Positions 8,057 to 16,611 of a stretch of 64,000 nt of DNA are shown piece after piece. Source of the stretch: CAXBGS01 sp963975425 (GTDB taxonomy: Bacteria > Planctomycetota > Planctomycetia > Pirellulales > Pirellulaceae). Within the stretch, counting starts at the first letter, position 1. Each line of letters starts with the position of its first letter. A program made the position numbers and the translations under genes. The stretch is from assembly GCA_963975425.1 (NCBI GenBank), contig CAXBGS010000020.1, positions 12,109-76,108 on the forward strand, written 5' to 3'. The notes beneath the pieces are model-generated. The model saw nothing but the letters and a program-made list of their open reading frames with translations. It had not been told where the DNA came from and ran no database searches.

Positions 8057-9694
8057 ATGTCGGACCAACATTTCTGTGGGGTTAAGGTGCGATATTGCAT
8101 TTCTCTGCTCGTCGCGCTTTCACTGTCGATCGCACCAACTGCGCAGGGGATTGATACGGCGGATCATCGCGACGGCATGTCAATCGCAACCCGGCAATGG
8201 GATGTGCTGGACGTTCGTTTCCAAGTCGATACGGTCCCGGATGAACCCCATGATGTTGAATTCGTCGCGGAGCTGAAGAGTGATTCTGGCCAGCAGATTG
8301 ACATCCAAGGTTTTTTCAATGGCGGCCGCGAGTACCGAATACGCTTTACCGCGCCGATGCCGGGCGTTTGGACTTACAAGACGCGATCGGAACTGCCACA
8401 GCTCAACGGACTCAGCGGAACGATCGACGCCGATGATCCAGGCGCGGGCCGCAAGGGAGGCATCGTCATTGACCCGAACACACCACGCCAATTTCGCTAC
8501 GAAAACGGCGAAGCCTACTTTCCGATCGCGTTTGAATGCGATTGGTTGTTCGCGCTTGACGCAGAGAACCCCAAGGATATTCCGAAGACACGAAAGTTGG
8601 TCGATACACTTGCGGAAAGCGGATTCAATCAGGTCGTGATGAACGTCTTTGCCTTTGATGTCAACTGGAAAAAGGACGAGCGATTGAAACCGGAACACGA
8701 CTATGGCAGCCCTCGCGTGTTTCCCTTTGGTGGTGACAACGAAACACCCGATCACTCGAAATTGAACATCGAGTACTTTCAAAGGCTCGATCGAGTCATT
8801 GAATATTTAGATCGAAAAGGAATCGCAGCCCACTTGATGATTTACGTTTGGAACAAACGAGTGAATTGGCCCGAGGCGAATTCCGACAACGACAATCGCT
8901 ACTTTGATTATGTCGTTCGGCGCTACCAAGCCTTTCCCAACTTGGTCTGGGACATCTCCAAAGAGGCTTTGGGCTATGGACACACCGACGTGACCTACAT
9001 CCACGATCGCATCGCGCGACTGCGCGATTTGGATGCGTACAATCGATTGATCACCGTTCACGACTACAGCTATAACCGACGATTCACCGAGAAAGTTGAT
9101 TTTGTGTCGGTGCAGTTATGGAGTTCTGAACTGCACAGCGTGATGCGCAAGGTGTGCGAAGACATGCCAGCCAAACCGATTCTGAATATCGAACATGGCG
9201 GCTACGAACGGGGACCCTATGTCGTCTTCACTGGCAATTACACCTCACCCGAGGTTTGTCTGGAACGATCGTATCAGTGCGTCTTTGCTGGCACTTATCC
9301 CACACACTACTGGCAAGGTGCGGCATGGAACGCGGTGGTCGCGGACATCGCTTCGTTGCCGGCGGCGGATCGACCGCGACTGGACTATTACCGTCACATG
9401 CAATCTTTCGTGCGGCGATACGATGTCGGCCGATTGATTGCCGGCGACAAGAAAAGCAACGCGGGATTCTCGTTGCACAATGGTGAAGATTTGTACCTGT
9501 ATTACGTGCCGAAGGAATGCGACTTTATCGGGATACGGTTTCCAAGCGAGCTTCGTGGCCAGCAGATGACGGGAACTTGGTTCAATCCTTTTGACGGAAC
9601 CTATAGCGAACCCGTCGAGCAAGAGATCGTTCAGTGGCCCGCGTTTAAAAAACCAACCGGCGAAGGTTTCCGAATTCTGGTTGTGGAAATCTAG
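8057..9694 (+). CDS. Secreted DUF5060/DUF4038 glycosidase-like protein
   Basis: A 545-residue protein with a signal peptide (hydrophobic segment about residues 14-28 before AQG), an N-terminal beta-sandwich of the DUF5060 type (about 40-140, including FFNGGREYRIRFTAP and GVWTYKTRS) and a TIM-barrel of the DUF4038 type (about 150-450). The barrel shows FPIAFECDWLF, YPTHYWQGAAWN and acidic residues in NLVWDISKEA and ILNIEHGGYE that could be the catalytic pair. Members act on plant or algal polysaccharides, for example as apiosidase-like enzymes; the substrate here is unknown. An in-frame GTG at 8087, directly before the signal segment, is an alternative start. Typical of planctomycete polysaccharide degradation. 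Confidence 0.85.
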   Translation: MSDQHFCGVKVRYCISLLVALSLSIAPTAQGIDTADHRDGMSIATRQWDVLDVRFQVDTVPDEPHDVEFVAELKSDSGQQIDIQGFFNGGREYRIRFTAPMPGVWTYKTRSELPQLNGLSGTIDADDPGAGRKGGIVIDPNTPRQFRYENGEAYFPIAFECDWLFALDAENPKDIPKTRKLVDTLAESGFNQVVMNVFAFDVNWKKDERLKPEHDYGSPRVFPFGGDNETPDHSKLNIEYFQRLDRVIEYLDRKGIAAHLMIYVWNKRVNWPEANSDNDNRYFDYVVRRYQAFPNLVWDISKEALGYGHTDVTYIHDRIARLRDLDAYNRLITVHDYSYNRRFTEKVDFVSVQLWSSELHSVMRKVCEDMPAKPILNIEHGGYERGPYVVFTGNYTSPEVCLERSYQCVFAGTYPTHYWQGAAWNAVVADIASLPAADRPRLDYYRHMQSFVRRYDVGRLIAGDKKSNAGFSLHNGEDLYLYYVPKECDFIGIRFPSELRGQQMTGTWFNPFDGTYSEPVEQEIVQWPAFKKPTGEGFRILVVEI

Positions 9695-9860
9695 GGCCAC
9701 GCCGGTACCGACGCGGTTGATGTCCCTGTCCTTTCGAAACCGGACTTTGGTTGGGGCTCGCACCGCTTTGCTTTGGCAGGAAAGTTCGCCAAACGGGCGA
9801 TCCAGCGCGTTCCGCGCCGTGACTTGTGAATTGTCGGCGTTTTGCGATTGTCGAAAGGTC

Positions 9861-9880
9861 GCAGAATTCTAGAATTTTGC
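9861..9880. promoter_or_regulatory. 20-bp palindrome upstream of the sigma factor gene
   Basis: GCAGAATTCTAGAATTTTGC pairs with its own reverse complement at all but one symmetric position, and the inner 12 bases are a perfect palindrome. It lies 46 bases before the sigma factor ATG, where an operator or sigma-dependent element would be expected. About two such near-palindromes would be expected by chance in a window this size, so the position is the main argument. Confidence 0.35.
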
Positions 9881-9926
9881 GTGACATTCTGTGTTGAAAT
9901 CGGCCAGGGGATTTAGGGAAGGACCG

Positions 9927-10559
9927 ATGGCGAATCATGCCAAGCCCGCCACGCCGGCGGAACTGCTTCGCCTTGCGCTCGAGGGTGACCGCGAGAGTCT
10001 GGAGCAGTTGTTGGCCAGCTATTGCGGGTATCTGTACGTCCTTTCACGTGCGCATTTGGATAGACGAATTCACCATCGGGTTAGCCCGTCGGACATAGTT
10101 CAGGAAACTCTCTTGGAAGCTCACCGTGACATCGCGAATTTTCGCGGTACCGATATCGAAGAGTTCACCGGCTGGCTCCGTCAGGCACTCGTTCACAATA
10201 TTGCCCATGCCGTGGGTGCACACATGCTGGCCGCTAAACGCAGCGTTCGACGCGAACAAGTGATCGGAAACGTGTCAGCGTCGATCGAACAATCGCATCA
10301 AGGGTTGTCATCTTTGGCGGTGGACCAGGAACGCTCGCCAGCATCAGAAATGGGTCATCAGGAGTCGCTTTCCGAATTGGCGTCGGCGCTGGATCAACTT
10401 GCGCCGGACCACCAAATGGTCATCATGCTGCGACATTTACAGGGGCTTGGCTTTGCCGAGGTGGCAAAGCGAATGGAGCGATCGCCGGGAGCGGTTCGGA
10501 TGCTGTGGCTTCGAGCGATCGAACAGCTGCGCTTAGCGATGGAGACGCGATCGTGTTAA
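9927..10559 (+). CDS. Planctomycete-type ECF sigma factor
   Basis: A 210-residue sigma-70-family protein of the small ECF type. Region 2 lies at about residues 35-100 (YLYVLSRAHLDRRI, then SDIVQETLLEAHRDI), and region 4 at about 145-205, ending in a helix-turn-helix (GFAEVAKRMERSPGAVRMLW). ATG 9927 has a good ribosome site (GGGAAGGA); an upstream TTG at 9891 is less likely. The stop overlaps the GTG of a Ser/Thr kinase gene, so the two are translationally coupled. In planctomycetes such sigma factor/kinase pairs replace the usual sigma/anti-sigma pairs, with the kinase probably controlling sigma activity. The signal is unknown. Confidence 0.92.
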   Translation: MANHAKPATPAELLRLALEGDRESLEQLLASYCGYLYVLSRAHLDRRIHHRVSPSDIVQETLLEAHRDIANFRGTDIEEFTGWLRQALVHNIAHAVGAHMLAAKRSVRREQVIGNVSASIEQSHQGLSSLAVDQERSPASEMGHQESLSELASALDQLAPDHQMVIMLRHLQGLGFAEVAKRMERSPGAVRMLWLRAIEQLRLAMETRSC

Positions 10560-13500
10560 CACAAAAACCAACCGCAGAAGACCAACAGTGGATTGCGGAA
10601 CTGCTCGATAAGTATGCCGATCGACTTGAATCGGGCGACGAGGCCGGGGCGTCGGCGTTGCTGGCTGAATTCCCCGAGCTGGAATCGGCTTGGGGACCCC
10701 ATCTGGAAACACTGCAAGCGTTATGCAGGGCGTCGCGTCCGAACGAGACCGCGAGGGATTCCGCGATGCGTCCCGAGATTGGCGGTTCTCTGCTGGGCGA
10801 CTATCGGCTGAACCGCGAAATCGGCCGCGGCGGAATGGGGATCGTTTATGAAGCCACCCAATTGTCGCTGCGACGCAGTGTGGCGCTAAAGGTCCTCCCG
10901 TTTGCCGCGGTCTTGGACAAGCAACAAGTCGCTCGTTTTCGCAATGAGGCGCAGGCAGCGGCGTCGCTGCATCATCCCCACATTGTTCCGGTCTACGCGG
11001 TCGGCTGTGAACGGGGCGTTCATTATTACAGCATGCAGCTGATCGATGGTCAGACATTGGAAGAAGTGTTTAACGCCGATCAACCGGGCGTCGCTGAAGT
11101 CAATGCCGAGAAAATACGTCGAGTTGATCCGGCTGTGAAATGGTCGATCGACGATGAAGCTTTGGCGGGCAATACAACGCTGGATGCACCGCTTGTCCTA
11201 AGCGATGCGGAATCGTCGTTGCATCGGCAATCACCGGCTCAATTACCGGCTCAATCATCGGGCGAAGACGGCCGCCAAGACGGACGTGAGCAGGCGCGCG
11301 GCTCAAACTGTGACCGAAATTCCTTCTCGACACCCAAGGAAATGTCGACACCCGAGGGAATTGAGGTCACCTCGCTCGCGAACCGATCGACGCGTGTGGC
11401 ATTTTCGGATCGTGATAGCACTGCACAATCGTTACGGCATCGGGATACGATTCGCAGTACCGTCGAGCTGATCATTTCGGTTGCGGATGCTCTAGATTTT
11501 GCTCACCAGCAAGGTGTTGTTCACCGGGACATCAAACCGTCCAACTTGTTGCTCGATGCGAACGGCAAAGTCTGGGTAGCGGATTTTGGGCTCGCCAGAG
11601 CCAGAGGGCTCGCAAATCTAAGCGTCGAAGGCAAAGTGATGGGGACGGCTCGCTACATGAGCCCCGAACAGATCGCCGGAAAGCCTCAAGACATCGATCA
11701 TCGCACCGATATCTATTCACTCGGAATCACGCTGTATGAGTTGTTGACGCGCCGCCCTGCGTTTGAATCGACGGATCGCGAAGCAATCTTCGCATCGATC
11801 GCGAATGCCCAACCCATAGCACCTCGCCGTCTGAATCCTGCAATCGCATTGGACTTGGAAACCATTCTGCTAAAGTCGATCGCCAAACGCAAGGAAGAGC
11901 GGTACGCGACAGCCGCAGAAATGGCGGACGACTTGCGTCGATTCTTGGACGGAAAACCAACGTTGGCCCGTCGTCCGACACACTTGGAATGCTTACTGAA
12001 ATGGACACTCCGACGACAGCGTTTGGTTGCGACCGTGTTTTGCCTACTGTTGTGCACGATTGGCGTCCTGACAACAGCAGCGGTGATGATCAGCCATGAA
12101 AGTAAGCAGAAAGAGCTGGCTGCGTTTCGGGCTCGTCTGCACCTGGACCAGGCGCATGCCTTGGTCGACCGATTTGGCGGTCTGATCACCTATCGATTAG
12201 AAACGGTTCCCGGCGGGGATGAACTGAGAACCGAAGTGCTGCGTGAAGCCGAACGCTATTACACCGACTTCTTAAAATACGCCGACCAAGATTCGGGGCT
12301 CGACGGCGAGCTGGCGAAGGTTCGGTTTCGGCTGGCGGTGGTTTACACAAAGTTGGGCGAACTGAACCTTGCCGAAGGCAAGTATCGTGAGGCTCTAGCC
12401 GACTATGAGTCGATCAAGACAAGTGGCGGTTTGACCGATGAGATTCGATCCGAGATGGCATTGTGCTTGCACAATCTGGCGGCGCTGAAGAAAAGCCAAG
12501 GCGGTTTCTCGGATGCACTGCACACCTATCGTCGTGCCGTGCAGTTGCAGCGATCATTGGTTCAGCATCAAGAGGTGTCGGGCGGTAAAGCGTTCAATCG
12601 GTATTTGGTTCAGTGGGCCATGACGCAGAATAACCTCGGATTGTTGCTGTGGCAAAGTGGCGAGGCCGGCCAAGCGCGCGACGGACTTCGAGAGATCGAA
12701 ACTCACTTGCGCAAAGCCGTCGAAGACTTACCCCAGCAGTCCGATTTGCGGCGACAACTGATCGAATGTCGTAATACGCTGGTGGCGACCCAAATGGATA
12801 GCGACATCGATGACGCGGAACGTTTGCTGCGAGAAAACGTTGCGGATCTTCGCGAGTGTCTGCACCGGCAGCGGCAATCGGAACATTCCGTAAGTCCGAA
12901 TTCCGACGGTGCCAGCATCGATTTCGGCCACCAGACATACGAGCACCAGTTAGCAATCACGAGCAACAATTTGTCCACCCTACTCGTCCGTCAAGGCGCA
13001 TACGATGAGGCAGAGAGAACGGTCCGTGACTCCTTGCGGTTGTTGACCTCGGCATGCAATCAGACGCCGGCTGATGATTGTTTGACGCAGCAGCTTGCGA
13101 TTGCCCACAACAACTTGGGTCAGGTTCTGTGGTCAAAAATGAATGCCGAGCAGGTCGACAGCGGTAATAACGCTGACGGCGATGCCGCGCTGAGGCATGA
13201 TTCCATCGCAGAATTTCGCATTGCCGAAAAGCTGCTGCGGCAACAGGTCGGATCGGAAGAACGCCGCCACGAAGTGACAAGCCAACTTGCTGCTGTTTTG
13301 CACAATCTCGCCATGGTGAACCAGTTCGCAGGCGAACATTCCACAGCGATAGACCAATTGACCGAAGCTTTGGAACTGCAAGCACGGGCGGTGAAGCAAG
13401 CCCCATTTCACCAGGGGTATCGAACGCAATTGACGAAACATCGCGAACTCTTGGACCGACAACTGCGTCGTTTCAAGAGTTTACGATTCGTCAACCCGAA

Positions 13501-13570
13501 TGAAATCGCAGATGCCAATCAGACGAGCGATGCGGGTGTGGTGGGCGAACTGACGAGCACGGACGGATGA
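10553..13570 (+). CDS. Membrane Ser/Thr protein kinase with TPR-like C-terminus
   Basis: A 1005-residue Hanks-type kinase. The N-terminus carries a helical region seen in planctomycete sigma-linked kinases. The kinase domain shows GRGGMG (about 91), the ALKV lysine, HRDIKPSN (about 324), DFG (about 343) and GTARYMSPEQ. A low-complexity insertion of ~125 residues (about 172-300) splits the domain between the hinge and the HRD helix. One membrane helix lies at about 491-516. The remainder contains repeated helical units with Asn-Asn-Leu-Gly/Ser motifs, as in TPRs. GTG 10553 is preferred because it overlaps the sigma stop (GTGTTAA) and has GGAG upstream; GTG 10505 would overlap by 55 bases. Likely regulates the coupled sigma factor. 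Confidence 0.9.
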   Translation: MLTQKPTAEDQQWIAELLDKYADRLESGDEAGASALLAEFPELESAWGPHLETLQALCRASRPNETARDSAMRPEIGGSLLGDYRLNREIGRGGMGIVYEATQLSLRRSVALKVLPFAAVLDKQQVARFRNEAQAAASLHHPHIVPVYAVGCERGVHYYSMQLIDGQTLEEVFNADQPGVAEVNAEKIRRVDPAVKWSIDDEALAGNTTLDAPLVLSDAESSLHRQSPAQLPAQSSGEDGRQDGREQARGSNCDRNSFSTPKEMSTPEGIEVTSLANRSTRVAFSDRDSTAQSLRHRDTIRSTVELIISVADALDFAHQQGVVHRDIKPSNLLLDANGKVWVADFGLARARGLANLSVEGKVMGTARYMSPEQIAGKPQDIDHRTDIYSLGITLYELLTRRPAFESTDREAIFASIANAQPIAPRRLNPAIALDLETILLKSIAKRKEERYATAAEMADDLRRFLDGKPTLARRPTHLECLLKWTLRRQRLVATVFCLLLCTIGVLTTAAVMISHESKQKELAAFRARLHLDQAHALVDRFGGLITYRLETVPGGDELRTEVLREAERYYTDFLKYADQDSGLDGELAKVRFRLAVVYTKLGELNLAEGKYREALADYESIKTSGGLTDEIRSEMALCLHNLAALKKSQGGFSDALHTYRRAVQLQRSLVQHQEVSGGKAFNRYLVQWAMTQNNLGLLLWQSGEAGQARDGLREIETHLRKAVEDLPQQSDLRRQLIECRNTLVATQMDSDIDDAERLLRENVADLRECLHRQRQSEHSVSPNSDGASIDFGHQTYEHQLAITSNNLSTLLVRQGAYDEAERTVRDSLRLLTSACNQTPADDCLTQQLAIAHNNLGQVLWSKMNAEQVDSGNNADGDAALRHDSIAEFRIAEKLLRQQVGSEERRHEVTSQLAAVLHNLAMVNQFAGEHSTAIDQLTEALELQARAVKQAPFHQGYRTQLTKHRELLDRQLRRFKSLRFVNPNEIADANQTSDAGVVGELTSTDG

Positions 13571-13589
13571 GTAAAAGGGATTGCCACTG

Positions 13590-14924
13590 ATGTCGGTACG
13601 AATAAAGTCGCATTTAAAAAGACTCCTGTCTTGTAGCGGATACGAGCCGCAGCCGTCACCGGTGCGCGCCGCTCGCAACGATGTTGCGCACAACAAACGC
13701 TTGCGTCACCGCGCTGGTGGTCGCACGCGTGCACGGGTTGCGGTCGAGACGCTGGAATCTCGCGCCATGCTGGCGGGACTGGTCAATCTTGGCGATTCGA
13801 TCATCGACCCGTTTCCGGTTGCTTCGCCTCATTCCTGTCTTGAATCGACGTCGATGCACAGCCGGGCTATCGATGATTCGGAAAAAATCTCCGCAGCAAA
13901 GTCAATGCGCGAGCATGACTCGCCATGCAAAGAGACGGTGGAGTCGGGGCAAGGCCTCGCTCATCAGCCGGGGGACAATGTTGACGAGGCCGGGGGAAAC
14001 GATGGGACAGGGGACGAATGCAATCCAGACGGGAATTGCCATCACGAGTGCGATGGGGACGAGGTAGAGACCAAGGTGGAGACTGAATTACCAGGCGACA
14101 CGTCACCGACCGAACAGACAATGCGACCTGACGATCTCCGGTCAAATGGATGGTCGTCTGCGGCTGCGGCGAACATGTCCGTATCGCAAGACGATTCTGT
14201 GAATTCGTTTATCACGCCGATTGCGACATCCGCGATCGCCCGTGATTATCAATCGTCATCGGTCAATTCTTCGCCAAACGCAGCGATCGACTCGGGCGAT
14301 TCAACCTTTCACTATTTTGACGCGGATCAGCAGGGGGCAACGATGGACTCTGCCCTCAGTCTTAGCAGTCGGCCGCTTACCGGTGACGCGGTTCGCGAAA
14401 CGTTCTTTAACATTGCACTGATCGACACGGTGAGTCTGGACGTTGCACACACGTCGTCGCGTATCACCGAACTTGTGTCAAAGCAGAGCCAGTCGCGATC
14501 AGATTCGAACCCTATCGTCAGCGGTAAAATCACGCAGCGATTGTCTGACCACGAATACATTGCGGTCGTGCAAGATGCGGAAGCTGCGATTGCAGCGGCG
14601 AATGAAAGCATCCGCGCAGCAAACGCGAAATGCGAACTGGCTCGTGGCGAGACTGGGCCCTCGGAGTTTGCGTCATACCGTGACCTGAATAGTCAGCCGG
14701 ATTCCGAGATCGTTGATTCCCTTGTCAACTCAGGCACCAAGGTGCGTGGCGTTCCCGAAGGCGTACGTCTGCCATACGATTTGCGAGATTGGCGTTTCGG
14801 GTTGATCGGAATCTTGTCGGTCTTTGTTTCGGCGCGATCCATGGGCAACCAGCGACCGGATGTCGCAGCGGGTCGCGTCCGACGGTGGCCCTCAATGACA
14901 ATCTTACGCCGGTTGAGGCGGTAA
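13590..14924 (+). CDS. LEPR-XLL-type extracytoplasmic protein, function unknown
   Basis: A 444-residue protein that starts with a basic region (about residues 8-50) followed by ETLESRAMLAG (L55-L61). This matches the LEPR-XLL-type motif at the start of many large planctomycete surface proteins, thought to be an export or sorting signal. The rest is Ser/Asp/Thr-rich and low in hydrophobic residues, with a small Cys/His cluster (about 148-158, CNPDGNCHHECDGDE) and a possible hydrophobic segment near the C-terminus (about 415-425). ATG 13590 has AAAAGGGA upstream. It follows the kinase gene by 19 bases, so it is probably in the same operon and may be a sensor partner or target. Confidence 0.75.
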   Translation: MSVRIKSHLKRLLSCSGYEPQPSPVRAARNDVAHNKRLRHRAGGRTRARVAVETLESRAMLAGLVNLGDSIIDPFPVASPHSCLESTSMHSRAIDDSEKISAAKSMREHDSPCKETVESGQGLAHQPGDNVDEAGGNDGTGDECNPDGNCHHECDGDEVETKVETELPGDTSPTEQTMRPDDLRSNGWSSAAAANMSVSQDDSVNSFITPIATSAIARDYQSSSVNSSPNAAIDSGDSTFHYFDADQQGATMDSALSLSSRPLTGDAVRETFFNIALIDTVSLDVAHTSSRITELVSKQSQSRSDSNPIVSGKITQRLSDHEYIAVVQDAEAAIAAANESIRAANAKCELARGETGPSEFASYRDLNSQPDSEIVDSLVNSGTKVRGVPEGVRLPYDLRDWRFGLIGILSVFVSARSMGNQRPDVAAGRVRRWPSMTILRRLRR

Positions 14925-15060
14925 CGCGTAAGAACGCATTCAGGTAGCGTTCGCGTTCAAATCGCGGCGTTTCATTCGCCCCGCTTGCATAGTCGTGCAT
15001 TCAGCATGGGCTTCCGAATCCATCGCAGCCCTTCCGGTCAATTGCTAGACGGACATCAAC

Positions 15061-15510
15061 GTGACCAACTTACGAACACTGAAATTCGAGAATCTGCAAG
15101 CGGCAACGAGCGAGGTCCAGCAGCTGTTGCAAAATGGATACCAGCAGCGAGGGAATTGGACGCTCGGTCAAATTTGTCGGCATCTCTATCTGGTGCAAGA
15201 TCCAAGCATCGACGGCTATCCAAAGTGGATGTCGCTGTTTGCGTTCATGCGTCCAGCGATGCGACGTCTTCTTTTGCCGCGTCTGATGAGCGACGATTCA
15301 CCGACCGGAATCCCAACGTCTGGTATTTTCGTTCCGCCGGATGATTTGGACGACGAAACCGAGGTCGCTGGGTTCATCGAAAGCATCGCGAGATTCCATG
15401 CACACGAGGGCGGGTTTGCACCACATCCGGCATTCGGAAAGCTGGAACGACAAGAGCTCGAGCGATTGCATGCCGCTCACGCAGCACATCATCTGCGGTT
15501 CTTGGATTAG
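15061..15510 (+). CDS. DUF1569 family protein
   Basis: A 149-residue protein with the DUF1569 pattern: LKFENLQAATSEV, then GNWTLGQICRHL with the histidine typical of DinB-like folds, and a C-terminal HAAHAAHHLRFL. DUF1569 (PF07606) is common in planctomycetes and belongs to the DinB/YfiT-like metal-binding superfamily, but no activity is established. The start is GTG 15061; no better ATG lies nearby. The gene stands alone between the sigma-kinase operon and a convergent unknown gene. Confidence 0.85.
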   Translation: MTNLRTLKFENLQAATSEVQQLLQNGYQQRGNWTLGQICRHLYLVQDPSIDGYPKWMSLFAFMRPAMRRLLLPRLMSDDSPTGIPTSGIFVPPDDLDDETEVAGFIESIARFHAHEGGFAPHPAFGKLERQELERLHAAHAAHHLRFLD

Positions 15511-15564
15511 CGTCGTGACCGAATCGCAGCGAGAGACGGCGTCATCGAATCAGGTAGTGGCGAA

Positions 15565-16557
15565 TCAGGTCGCGCCATGGCGCTGCAATGAACCTTGGAA
15601 TCGTTGCCAGAAATCCATGTCACGTGCGAATCGTTCCGGTTCGATTTGATTCTTCAAATATTCCAGATGCCCGATCCAGTCCTTCGTTACCTGGATGAAC
15701 GAATAGTCTTCTGCGTTCATCGGATTGACGAAGTCTGGGTCACCCGGCGATCGTTGGTGAAGAAAGCGACCGTCTGCATCCAAAACAATGTTGCTGGTCA
15801 GGACCGGCAATTTCATCCGAAGTTCAAAAAGAGCGACTTCCATTGGAGCCATTCCATCGGTCACCTCTTCCCATGCCGCGGCGACATCCGGTGGTGTCAA
15901 GCTGTCCGGAAATCGTATTCCGTAGCTGAGGCCTGACTGAGTCAATCCATCGTGATTCAGATCGACTTGCGCGGCCGACGGAATCAATAGATTCAAGGCG
16001 CCCTCTTCGGTCAGCGAGTCGACATTGATGGGATCGGCCAGCCAGTGTGTGTTTTGCACCGACTTGAGTTCGGATGCTGACAATCCTTTCAAGAAGGATT
16101 TTGGATCGACGTAGGCGTTGGCGTCATAGGCCTTTTGCAAGATCCCACCGAAAGATTCACCGAGGTCTTGGGGTGCTTCAGGGCTTCGGTAACGGCCCAG
16201 TCGCTCGACTTGGTACCAGCTGTTCCACGACTCTTGCACGAGTATGTCCAGTGGCTGGTCCGACTCGATGCTTGATGCGGACGCATATCCCGCCCTGTCG
16301 GCGTGTCGCAAGACCTCACTGAACACCGTCTGAATGTTCTTGTCCTCCGCCCGTCGCGTTTGCTGGAGCGTTGTGACACCGGTTGGGTTGTTCTCGATCT
16401 TCAAGGCCGCCACTGCCCCCGTTCTGCTTCGACTGCTTTTCTGTCCAGGCTCACGAGCAAGTATCGGCGTTTGCCGTATCTGCGCTTTCGAGAAAGTTTG
16501 CGCATTATTTGGGTAAGAAGGCCCTAGATTGGGCGAGAAGACCAGCGCGACAGTCAT
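15565..16557 (-). CDS. Uncharacterised protein with one EF-hand-like loop
   Basis: A 330-residue protein that I do not recognise. Visible features are a basic, Ser/Gln-rich N-terminus without a clear signal peptide, Trp-rich central segments, and a calcium-loop-like DLNHDGLTQSG (D-x-N-x-D-G) near residue 210. The C-terminus is charged and helical. ATG 16557 is preferred; an upstream GTG would add ten residues. It is convergent with the DUF1569 gene and is close behind the FAD oxidoreductase gene on the same strand, but the 54-base gap does not prove cotranscription. The organisation of calcium-like loops in the rest of the protein suggests a single loop, not a dockerin. Confidence 0.7.
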   Translation of the reverse strand: MTVALVFSPNLGPSYPNNAQTFSKAQIRQTPILAREPGQKSSRSRTGAVAALKIENNPTGVTTLQQTRRAEDKNIQTVFSEVLRHADRAGYASASSIESDQPLDILVQESWNSWYQVERLGRYRSPEAPQDLGESFGGILQKAYDANAYVDPKSFLKGLSASELKSVQNTHWLADPINVDSLTEEGALNLLIPSAAQVDLNHDGLTQSGLSYGIRFPDSLTPPDVAAAWEEVTDGMAPMEVALFELRMKLPVLTSNIVLDADGRFLHQRSPGDPDFVNPMNAEDYSFIQVTKDWIGHLEYLKNQIEPERFARDMDFWQRFQGSLQRHGAT

Positions 16558-16611
16558 GAACCCGTGATCACCAATGCTTGGTGGCACCAGCGGCCGGAAA
16601 GCAAATGGAAC

